Position numbers and translations under genes: made by a program. A model generated the notes under the pieces. That model made no database searches, was not told where the DNA came from, and saw only the letters and a list, made by a program, of their open reading frames with translations. This document shows positions 1 to 5,586 of a stretch of 6,640 bases of DNA, one piece after another (position 1 is the stretch's first letter; each line of letters opens with the position of its first letter). The DNA comes from Clostridiaceae bacterium (GTDB taxonomy: Bacteria > Bacillota > Clostridia > Saccharofermentanales > DTU023): positions 1-6,640 of the forward strand of contig JAAZMK010000175.1 in the NCBI GenBank assembly GCA_012798865.1, given 5' to 3'.

Positions 1-28
1 CACATGCCATCTTTTCTAATTCCGTCAT
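1..28 (-). CDS. N-terminus of a leftward gene, cut by the window edge
   Basis: Only the first nine codons are present, reading MTELEKMAC. Three consecutive ATG codons occur (first bases at 34, 31 and 28 on the minus strand). The third is preferred because the SD GAGGAGG (37-43) then lies 8 nt away, while the first ATG would leave only 2 nt. Function cannot be proven from nine residues. Two readings compete. The string resembles the start of the Mac domain of maltose/galactoside O-acetyltransferases, which often begin with MTExEKM followed by a Gly-containing turn. Alternatively, the operator upstream is of ArsR/SmtB type, and such operators usually precede the sensor gene itself or a metal-efflux gene; a Cys close to the N-terminus would fit some of those sensors. 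That a gene starts here is well supported by SD, promoter and operator. Its identity is open. Confidence 0.6.
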
Positions 29-71
29 CATCATCGCCTCCTCAAAACAATGTGAAATATCATTTCAAACA

Positions 72-97
72 AACACATGAACACTTGTTCATATGTT
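72..97. promoter_or_regulatory. 12-2-12 inverted-repeat operator, ArsR/SmtB type
   Basis: The left arm AACACATGAACA (72-83) and right arm TGTTCATATGTT (86-97) are reverse complements at 11 of 12 positions and are separated by CT. The core TGAACA-N2-TGTTCA matches the known binding-site pattern of metal-sensing ArsR/SmtB-family repressors (SmtB, CzrA, CadC, ZiaR type). The repeat covers the -10 and the predicted start site of the leftward promoter, which is where a repressor acts. The geometry is seen directly. The family assignment rests on known consensus sites, and the metal or metalloid effector is inferred. Confidence 0.65.
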
Positions 98-121
98 AAA
101 CATCTTCGTATCGCTTGTCAA
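93..121 (-). promoter_or_regulatory. Sigma-A-type promoter of the leftward gene
   Basis: On the minus strand a perfect -35 TTGACA (116-121) is followed after exactly 17 nt by TAACAT (93-98), a 4/6 match to the -10 consensus. Transcription would start near position 86 and give a leader of about 58 nt before the ATG at 28. The -10 lies inside the right arm of the 72-97 inverted repeat, so a bound repressor would block it. Confidence 0.6.
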
Positions 122-349
122 GTGTTTTGACTCAAATAAACAGTTGATAGGGCATAAAGTCCGGAAAATCGATATTAACTGAAAAACTCAATGAATAAGT
201 GCCGCATGCCGATTTTCTAAACGTAACGCTTTGATGAAGAGCATTTAAAAACCTGAATTCCATGCCCCGCATTTCCTAACATGCTTAATATCCTCCTAAC
301 AAGCATTCATTAAACTGTTTTAAGCAGATAACTTATTAAGGACGCGACT
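122..349. other. A+T-rich spacer before the flavoprotein gene
   Basis: No convincing gene or plus-strand promoter was found here. Small structures are present. GTCAA-N5-TTGAC (117-131) places TTGAC motifs back to back in opposite directions, but the rightward one has no -10 at a normal distance. A direct repeat TCCTAACA occurs at 274-281 and 294-301, 20 bp apart. ATGCTT (281-286) and AAGCAT (301-306) could form a weak hairpin. TTGATG (231-236) with TGAATT (254-259) at 17-nt spacing is a poor promoter match. The SD of the next gene, TAAGGA, is at 337-342. Confidence 0.4.
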
Positions 350-1147
350 ATGAAAATATTGATCATGAACGGAAGCCCGCATAGGGGTAATACATGGCGT
401 CTGACTCAGCGTGTAAAAGAGATGATTCATGCATGGGACGAGACGGTTGAATTCAGTGAAGTTCACCTGATGGATGTGAATCTTCCATTTTGTACCGGAT
501 GCAGCAATTGTTTCAGAAGAGGTCATCAATATTGCCCTCACCATGAGAAAGTTCAACTTATATTGGATTTAATAGAAGACAACGATGCCGTCATTTTCTC
601 CGTATCGTGTTTCCAGGGGCATTTAACCGGTATTATGAAGAACCTAACGGATCATCTGGCTTTTTTGATTCACCGACCCCGGTTTTTTCATAAAAAAGCG
701 ATGGTCATCAGTACAACAGGCGGCGTATCCGCCAACAGCACGACAAAGTCGCTGGCGGGAACGATTGCAGGATGGGGCTTCAATAAGAGTTACCAGTTGC
801 CGATCGTCGCCTTGAGCTGGAATGCGTACGTACCTACAGAACGGGATTTACAAAAAGCCGAAAATGTAGCGAGCAAGTTTTATCTGGATGTCAAGTCGAA
901 TCGAATGCACGCGCCGCCCGTATGGGTCTTGATCCCTTTCAACCTGTTTCAGGCAATGTGCAGACCGACAGGAGATGCACATGAATTCCCCACGGAGGAT
1001 CACAATTTTTGGCACCGATATGCCGGCATGCAGTATGCTCCAGGCGTTCCGTTACCCCTTTATAAGCGTCTGTTGGGTAAGTTCATTTACTTCATTGGGA
1101 AGCATATAGGAAAACGGATGATCATTACGTATAAAAAACAATCTTGA
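350..1147 (+). CDS. Flavodoxin-fold oxidoreductase, iron-sulfur flavoprotein-like
   Basis: This 265-residue protein of the NAD(P)H-dependent FMN reductase/flavodoxin superfamily probably transfers electrons in the cytoplasm through FMN; substrate and partner are unknown. Residues 1-9 form the first beta strand, followed by the FMN-phosphate loop GSPHRGNT (8-15). Cysteines at 48, 51, 54 and 62 give CX2CX2CX7C, the compact pattern that binds a 4Fe-4S cluster in the iron-sulfur flavoprotein (Isf) family. The STTGG stretch (121-125) fits the second flavin-contact loop. Residues from about 180 to 265 extend beyond a minimal flavodoxin domain and include hydrophobic and basic helices near the C-terminus, with no clear membrane segment or signal peptide. 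The start is set by the SD TAAGGA (337-342), 7 nt before ATG. The gene stands alone: the leftward gene diverges from it and a gene fragment converges on it. Cluster binding is inferred from Cys spacing only. Confidence 0.8.
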   Translation: MKILIMNGSPHRGNTWRLTQRVKEMIHAWDETVEFSEVHLMDVNLPFCTGCSNCFRRGHQYCPHHEKVQLILDLIEDNDAVIFSVSCFQGHLTGIMKNLTDHLAFLIHRPRFFHKKAMVISTTGGVSANSTTKSLAGTIAGWGFNKSYQLPIVALSWNAYVPTERDLQKAENVASKFYLDVKSNRMHAPPVWVLIPFNLFQAMCRPTGDAHEFPTEDHNFWHRYAGMQYAPGVPLPLYKRLLGKFIYFIGKHIGKRMIITYKKQS

Positions 1148-1151
1148 GATG

Positions 1152-1171
1152 CGTCGCTTCAAAAGGCGATG
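1152..1171. terminator. Weak hairpin just after the flavoprotein gene
   Basis: CGTCGCTT (1152-1159) can pair with AGGCGATG (1164-1171) through two G-T wobbles, leaving a CAAA loop, and begins 5 nt after the TGA stop. It is placed where a terminator would be expected between convergent genes. Neither strand has a T-tract after the stem, so it is not a standard intrinsic terminator; it may only protect the 3' end or be fortuitous. Confidence 0.3.
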
Positions 1172-1185
1172 ACAGAAGAGTCGGT

Positions 1186-1497
1186 TTAATTGAATGTGAT
1201 GGACTTCACAGCTTCTTCTGCTTCGCTTGCGAAGGTAGAAAGACCGTCCAACCCTTTCTTTTCGATGATAAATTTAATGAAATAAAATCGTCCTTCTCCG
1301 TCATCGATCAGGTAAGCTCGGTGGATTTCTTCAGGTTCTCCTATGGAAATTGTGGAATAAGTGACTTTCAGCGCGTTTCTGCCCTTGATTTCCAGCGGAG
1401 TCCTCTCGATTAATTTGTCCCCCTGACCCTCTCTTAAAACAAGGATATAAATGAGGGCTGCACACTGACACCGGCGTTCGAACAAATAGCATGGCAC
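1186..1497 (-). pseudogene. C-terminal fragment of a probable secreted or lipoprotein gene
   Basis: The frame can be read from a GTG at 1497 to TAA (1186-1188), 103 codons, but only about the last 80 look like a folded protein, from around GDKLIERTPLEIKGR to the end. That part alternates strands and turns (residues about 38-85) and ends in a helix before SITFN. This resembles the C-terminus of PsbP/DcrB-like extracytoplasmic lipoproteins of Bacillota, which commonly end in a surface strand pair and a helix; the match is by feel, not by alignment. The first 25 residues are rich in Cys and hydrophobics and do not fit. There is no SD before the GTG, no signal peptide in frame, and the frame is closed by a TGA a few codons upstream. 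A 5'-truncated or frameshifted remnant is the best explanation. It lies downstream of the exporter genes on the same strand and converges on the flavoprotein gene. Confidence 0.5.
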
Positions 1498-1579
1498 GAG
1501 AGGGAGATTGTCGTTATCGTTTAAAATGAGCGGTTTTCAGACAACCCAGTATTATACTCTTCTAGTTTTGTAAGAACCC

Positions 1580-1599
1580 GGAATCAGGGCATGATTTCC
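1580..1599. terminator. Hairpin directly after the exporter operon
   Basis: GGAATCA (1580-1586) and TGATTTCC (1592-1599) pair with one bulged base around a GGGCA loop, starting 1 nt after the stop of the second exporter gene (minus strand). No run of T follows on the minus strand (GGGTTCTTACAA), so the stem could end or stabilise the exporter mRNA only weakly. Confidence 0.35.
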
Positions 1600-1600
1600 T

Positions 1601-3481
1601 TTACAATTGTCCCGCGAGATACATCTCGGCATAGTATCCGTTTTGCTCGAGCAATTCGCTGTGCGTCCCGACTTCTACGATCGTTCCGCTATCCATGACG
1701 ATGATCCTGTCGGCATCTTGGATGGTGGAAAGACGGTGGGCGATGATGAAACTTGTGGAATTGGCAGCCAGCTCTTTCATCCCATGCTGAATTAACAATT
1801 CCGTGCGCGTGTCGACCGATGACGTGGCCTCATCCAAGATAATGATGGGAGCTTTCTTGATCATTGCGCGCGCGATCGTCACGAGCTGAACTTCTCCCTG
1901 ACTTAAATTGGACGCCCCTTCCGTTAAGACCGTGTCGTAACCTTGAGGCAACCGCTCGATGAAAGAATCCGCTCTGGCAAGCTCGGCAGCCTCTTTGATT
2001 CTGTCAAAATCGATATCCGCTAAGTCTTCATCGTCTGAAAGGTCCGCGCCGTAGGCGATGTTGTCCCTAATGGTGCCCGAGAAAAGCCACGTGTCCTGCA
2101 GGACCATGGAATATGCTTTTCGAAGCTCCTCGATCCGATACGTTTTGGCGTCTTTACCTTCAATAGAGATTTCTCCGCCGCTTATCTCGTAAAAGCGCAT
2201 CAGCAAATTGACCAAGGTAGTCTTGCCGGCTCCTGTTCTGCCGACGATGGCGACCTGCTCTCCTGGCGTGACGCAGAGATCTACCCCATCAAAGAGCAAT
2301 GTATCCGTGTAGCCGAAATCAACTTGATCGAATTCAATCTCTCCCCTAACCTCGCTCGCGTCCATGCTTTCATCGCCTAGTTCGACGATCTCGTCGGCAT
2401 CTAGAAAACCGAACACGCGCTCTGCCGATGCCAAGGCGGACATGATCGTATTGAAAATCCCGAGTACCTGATTGAACGGACTGCGAAGCATTTGCGTATA
2501 TTGCAGAAAAGCCTGAAAGCCACCTAAGGACAGAACACCGTTGAGAACGTATCGTCCACCTATGATGGCAAGCAATACGTAATTTGAATTCAGGATCAAA
2601 TCGCCGGCAGGTCTCGTGATAAAAGAAACTAAGGACGACTTCCATTCACTGTCGTACAATTCTTCATTGATTGCAGAGAGCTCGCTTTTCAACTCATCCC
2701 CAATATTGTAATGTTTGACGATATCTTCTCCGCGATAAGCCTCCTCAATCTTTCCGTTAAAAACTCCTGTCAATTTGGCATTTTTCTGAAAGAGAGGCTT
2801 CGCTTTCTTGACAAGAAACTTAACCATGAAATAGGAGACCGGTATGACGATCATGGAGAGGAATGCCAGCAAAGGATTGATGCTGATCATCATGATGACG
2901 ACGCCCACCAAAAGAACGAGCGCCGATAGCGAACTCGTAAGTCCGCTTTGCAAAGTATTCGCCACGTTGTCCAAGTCATTGCTGAGAAGCGAGACCATAT
3001 CCCCTGCCGAAGAACGGTCGAAATAACTTAATGTGAGTCGATTGAGCTTGACCTGCATTTGATTTCTTAGGGATTTTATAACCTTTTGAGTCACCCTCAC
3101 CATCAAGATATTTGAAACGTAGTTGGACAAGAAATTCAAAACGTATAAAGCCAAGAGGAAGAGACTTATGCCTCCCAAAACCCTCCAATCAAGAGAAGTT
3201 TTGTCCGTTAATACCCCGGTCAGAAGATTGATGATTTGCCCGATCATTCTCGGTATCAATATTTGGGCGAGCGAGGCGAGTAATGTGAGCAAGATTGCCG
3301 ACAAGAAAATCCACTTGAACGAGGCTAAATTTTTGAACAGCCTAAACAGCGTACCCTTGGCGTCTTTTGCGCTACCAGACGTCAAGAGACCCGAGACGCG
3401 TCCCGCGCCACCGACTCCTCTGGAAACTCCGGGCAGTCCTTCGTCTTTTTTGTCGCCGTTTTGCCTAGGTTCCGTACTCAT
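1601..3481 (-). CDS. ABC exporter half-transporter, subunit with the catalytic site
   Basis: This 626-residue subunit joins a six-helix type IV (ABC exporter) membrane domain to an ATPase domain and probably expels drugs or lipids with its partner encoded immediately upstream. A Gly/Arg/Ser-rich leader (1-42) precedes membrane helices near 57-78, 102-124, 181-200, 203-222 and 293-317 and a last one near 322-350. The ATPase has A-loop Tyr391, Walker A GRTGAGKTT (414-422), Q-loop Gln462, signature LSQGE (526-530), Walker B IIILD with catalytic Glu551, D-loop SSVD (554-557) and switch His582. The family signature here is normally LSQGQ or LSGGQ, so Glu530 is unusual. An acidic stretch at 481-492 seems longer than in relatives. 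An upstream in-frame ATG at 3544 was rejected: ATG at 3481 has the SD GAGGGAG (3489-3495) 7 nt away and overlaps the partner's stop as ATGA, implying coupled translation. Confidence 0.93.
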   Translation of the reverse strand: MSTEPRQNGDKKDEGLPGVSRGVGGAGRVSGLLTSGSAKDAKGTLFRLFKNLASFKWIFLSAILLTLLASLAQILIPRMIGQIINLLTGVLTDKTSLDWRVLGGISLFLLALYVLNFLSNYVSNILMVRVTQKVIKSLRNQMQVKLNRLTLSYFDRSSAGDMVSLLSNDLDNVANTLQSGLTSSLSALVLLVGVVIMMISINPLLAFLSMIVIPVSYFMVKFLVKKAKPLFQKNAKLTGVFNGKIEEAYRGEDIVKHYNIGDELKSELSAINEELYDSEWKSSLVSFITRPAGDLILNSNYVLLAIIGGRYVLNGVLSLGGFQAFLQYTQMLRSPFNQVLGIFNTIMSALASAERVFGFLDADEIVELGDESMDASEVRGEIEFDQVDFGYTDTLLFDGVDLCVTPGEQVAIVGRTGAGKTTLVNLLMRFYEISGGEISIEGKDAKTYRIEELRKAYSMVLQDTWLFSGTIRDNIAYGADLSDDEDLADIDFDRIKEAAELARADSFIERLPQGYDTVLTEGASNLSQGEVQLVTIARAMIKKAPIIILDEATSSVDTRTELLIQHGMKELAANSTSFIIAHRLSTIQDADRIIVMDSGTIVEVGTHSELLEQNGYYAEMYLAGQL

Positions 3482-5199
3482 CTGATTTCTCCCTCTTGGG
3501 ATTTCAGCTGTGACGCGAGAATTTCTTTGTAAACCTCCGAACATTCCGCCAATTCCTCGTGGCTTCCGCGGTCGAGAATTCTCCCTTGATCGAGGACAAA
3601 AATCTCATCGGCGTGTCGAACGGTCGCCACGCGCTGAGCGATCACGAGGACTCCACGATCCGCCAATTTCTCTTGGATGGCTAGCCTGATTTTCCTTTCG
3701 GTCGAATAGTCCAAAGCGGAGAAACAGTCATCAAATACATAGAAATCCGATTCTCGAATGAGACCGCGGGCAATGGAGATCCTTTGCTTCTGTCCGCCCG
3801 ACAGATTGACCGCGTTTTGAGCGATGTGTGTGTCAAGTCCGTCTTTTGATTCCCGGAAGAAATCTCCCATCTCTGCCATATCCAAGACTTCCCAAATCTC
3901 GTCATCCGTGGCGTCCCTCTTACCCGTTTGAATGTTTTCTCGAATGGTACCCGAGAACAAAAAACTTGACTGTGGAACGAATGTAACGATCCGACTGATC
4001 TCCTCCCTCGGAAGGCTTTGAATATCGTTACAGTTAAGGCAAATCTGTCCGCGGTAAGCGTCATAGTCTCTCAACAATAATTTTAAAATGGTTGACTTAC
4101 CGCTTCCCGTTGAGCCAATAAATGCCTTCGTCTCGCCTTTCCTGAGACAGAACGTGATGCCTCCCAAAGCCGCCCTTCTGGAGCCAGGATAATAAAAATC
4201 GATATCTTTGAAACTGATTCCCTTTCTATCGGTTTCCAAGACCCTCTCTTTGATCTCCAGAATCTCTTCTGTAGACAGAACTTCCGCGATTCGATCGATC
4301 GACACTTTCGACCTGGGGATGATGGTAATGATGGATGCGAATTGCTGAATGTTATTCAAACTGATCGTCGCGTATTCAATCAGACCGATCAGAACGCCGA
4401 GCTTGATCGCGCCTATTTGGGCTCGCCCGCCGCTCAAAAACAAGATGATGAGAATGAGAACATTGGTGAAGAGCAAAATGAGAGGACTCAACAGCATCAT
4501 TGTCGATTCCGATTTGACGCTCGCCTCATACGCTTCTTCGGTCGCTTTCTCAAACTCTTTGATTTCATAATCAGACTTGTTAAAGGCACGAATGACACGG
4601 ATACCCCGTATGTTTTCTCTGAATAGTTGATTAATCCGGTCGATCGAAAGGCGAATGCGGGAATATTGCGGGAGAGCTCTCGTCGTAAGAAGTAAACCTA
4701 TAACCAAGATTGCCGGTATGACAATCAGAATAATTGAAGCCAACTTGGCATCGAGTGAAAATGATACGACGAGCGCCCCGATGACCGTTATGGAGAGTGT
4801 GAAAATCTTTCTTAAAGACAAGTCGATAAAGTTCGACACTTGTTTGACGTCGTTGACTGTTCTCGTAATCAACGTGGAATTAGAAAAGCCTGTCCTCGTC
4901 TCCTTGGACCAGTCGACGATCTTTTCGAACAAGTCACATCTTAGATCTCTCGATATCCCCGCCGTGACCTTTGTGAGGAAGTAGATCGAAATCAACAACG
5001 AAGCGATATTGACAACGGTCGCCGCCAACATCAGCAGTCCACGCTGAATGATGGCATTCATGTCCCCTGCCATGATGCCGGAGTCCACGATGTCCACCAT
5101 CAAGCGCGGTATGAAGAGCTGTGAAATTACCCAGATGGTCGCGAAGAACAGCTGTCCGGCAATATATCTCGTGTATTTTTTAGCGTATCGTATCAGCAC
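3478..5199 (-). CDS. ABC exporter half-transporter, subunit with the degenerate site
   Basis: This 573-residue half-transporter is the probable partner of the next gene in a heterodimeric multidrug-type exporter in the plasma membrane. Membrane helices lie near 12-30, 54-76, 133-149, 152-171, 236-256 and 262-284. The ATPase has Walker A GSTGSGKST (362-370), Q-loop Gln410, canonical LSGGQ (466-470), Walker B YVFD ending at Asp490, then Asp491 where the catalytic Glu should be, and Gln522 in place of the switch His (IAQR). The Asp/Gln pair is the known mark of the TM287, BmrC and LmrC-like subunit, whose ATP site binds but hydrolyses poorly. The start is uncertain: the frame opens with GTG at 5199 directly after an in-frame TAA (5200-5202), without a recognisable SD, and the next Met is residue 34, after the first helix. 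The 3' end overlaps the next gene by 4 nt. Confidence 0.9.
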   Translation of the reverse strand: MLIRYAKKYTRYIAGQLFFATIWVISQLFIPRLMVDIVDSGIMAGDMNAIIQRGLLMLAATVVNIASLLISIYFLTKVTAGISRDLRCDLFEKIVDWSKETRTGFSNSTLITRTVNDVKQVSNFIDLSLRKIFTLSITVIGALVVSFSLDAKLASIILIVIPAILVIGLLLTTRALPQYSRIRLSIDRINQLFRENIRGIRVIRAFNKSDYEIKEFEKATEEAYEASVKSESTMMLLSPLILLFTNVLILIILFLSGGRAQIGAIKLGVLIGLIEYATISLNNIQQFASIITIIPRSKVSIDRIAEVLSTEEILEIKERVLETDRKGISFKDIDFYYPGSRRAALGGITFCLRKGETKAFIGSTGSGKSTILKLLLRDYDAYRGQICLNCNDIQSLPREEISRIVTFVPQSSFLFSGTIRENIQTGKRDATDDEIWEVLDMAEMGDFFRESKDGLDTHIAQNAVNLSGGQKQRISIARGLIRESDFYVFDDCFSALDYSTERKIRLAIQEKLADRGVLVIAQRVATVRHADEIFVLDQGRILDRGSHEELAECSEVYKEILASQLKSQEGEIR

Positions 5200-5368
5200 T
5201 TATACTTTTACTTTCGGCGATTCATTAATACATAAATCTCTTATGCGTCCATCATACCACTGCAGCGTCGCTTCATTACCATCGTAACGTTACAAGGCTC
5301 TCCGAATCTAAAAACTGAACACTTTTGAGCGGCAAAGAACGTTAGAATATCGTTAAAATCTAATCGGG
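5200..5368. promoter_or_regulatory. Divergent intergenic region between exporter and pfkA operons
   Basis: Both operons must be transcribed from near here. A perfect 10-bp palindrome GTAACGTTAC lies at 5284-5293. Its half-site recurs as AACGTTA (5338-5344) and less exactly as TCGTTAA (5350-5356), which could be regulator sites. On the minus strand TATGAT (5/6 to the -10) occurs at 5248-5253 without a good -35. A 29-codon open stretch in the exporter frame ends at the TAA 5200-5202. No regulator gene is present nearby. Confidence 0.4.
5325..5353 (+). promoter_or_regulatory. Candidate promoter of the small gene and pfkA
   Basis: TTGAGC (5325-5330) and TATCGT (5348-5353), each a 4/6 match to consensus, are separated by 17 nt. 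Transcription would begin near 5360, only about 9 nt before the ATG at 5369, giving an almost leaderless message. This would agree with the absence of an SD there. TAGAAT (5343-5348) is a better -10 but has no matching -35. Confidence 0.3.
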
Positions 5369-5575
5369 ATGAGCTCTCTCAGCGCCCCCAATAATTTTAC
5401 AAAAGAAGAATTTATCCATTTGATCGCTATGCTAGAGTATTTTGCAGGAGACATGCTCGTACGATTGTATATAGAACAGGATAATGTGATTCGTGAAGAG
5501 ATATTTTCTATTGCGGAAGAGTACATTTTATTAATAGCCGAAAGAGATGGAGCAGACAATATAATGTTTGTGTAA
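5369..5575 (+). CDS. Small acidic helical protein of unknown function
   Basis: I do not recognise this 68-residue protein. It has 13 Asp/Glu against 4 Lys/Arg, so it is strongly acidic, and appears almost entirely helical: one amphipathic helix from about 12 to 36 and another from about 39 to 59, with a short hydrophobic tail IMFV. There is no signal peptide, membrane segment, Cys or zinc motif, so a cytoplasmic helical hairpin or dimer is likely. The ATG at 5369 lacks an SD (only GGG precedes it) and the frame is closed by TAA 5 codons upstream; later Met21 and Met29 have no better sites. Its main support is context: it ends 11 nt before pfkA, and its TAA overlaps the pfkA SD, so translation of the two is probably coupled. 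It could be a partner or modulator of phosphofructokinase, but this is inference; a non-translated leader is the alternative. Confidence 0.5.
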   Translation: MSSLSAPNNFTKEEFIHLIAMLEYFAGDMLVRLYIEQDNVIREEIFSIAEEYILLIAERDGADNIMFV

Positions 5576-5580
5576 GGAGA
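5574..5580 (+). promoter_or_regulatory. pfkA ribosome binding site overlapping the upstream stop
   Basis: AAGGAGA shares its first two bases with the TAA stop of the small gene (5573-5575) and lies 7 nt from the pfkA ATG (counted from AAGGAG). The arrangement fixes the pfkA start and suggests that ribosomes finishing the small gene feed pfkA. Confidence 0.8.
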
Positions 5581-5586
5581 AACAAC

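Noticed and set aside
127..158. TTGACT with a downstream CATAAA as a rightward promoter for the flavoprotein gene
   Set aside because: The spacing is 20 nt and no good -10 exists at 16-18 nt; the leader would be about 190 nt.
1144..1413. 89-codon plus-strand frame after the flavoprotein gene
   Set aside because: It overlaps the flavoprotein stop, has no SD, and is the opposite strand of the more protein-like C-terminal fragment at 1186-1497.
1551..1556. TATAAT on the minus strand as an active promoter for the fragment at 1186-1497
   Set aside because: No -35 lies at 16-18 nt (GGTTCT and GGGTTC are poor), and the gene it would serve appears broken.
3482..3544. Upstream ATG at 3544 as start of the second exporter gene, adding 21 residues
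   Set aside because: It lies well inside the preceding gene, has no SD, and the ATG at 3481 has a GAGGGAG SD at 7 nt and the typical ATGA overlap.
3681..4064. 127-codon minus-strand frame inside the first exporter gene
   Set aside because: It overlaps the ATPase domain in another frame on the same strand; the conserved ABC motifs are in the main frame.
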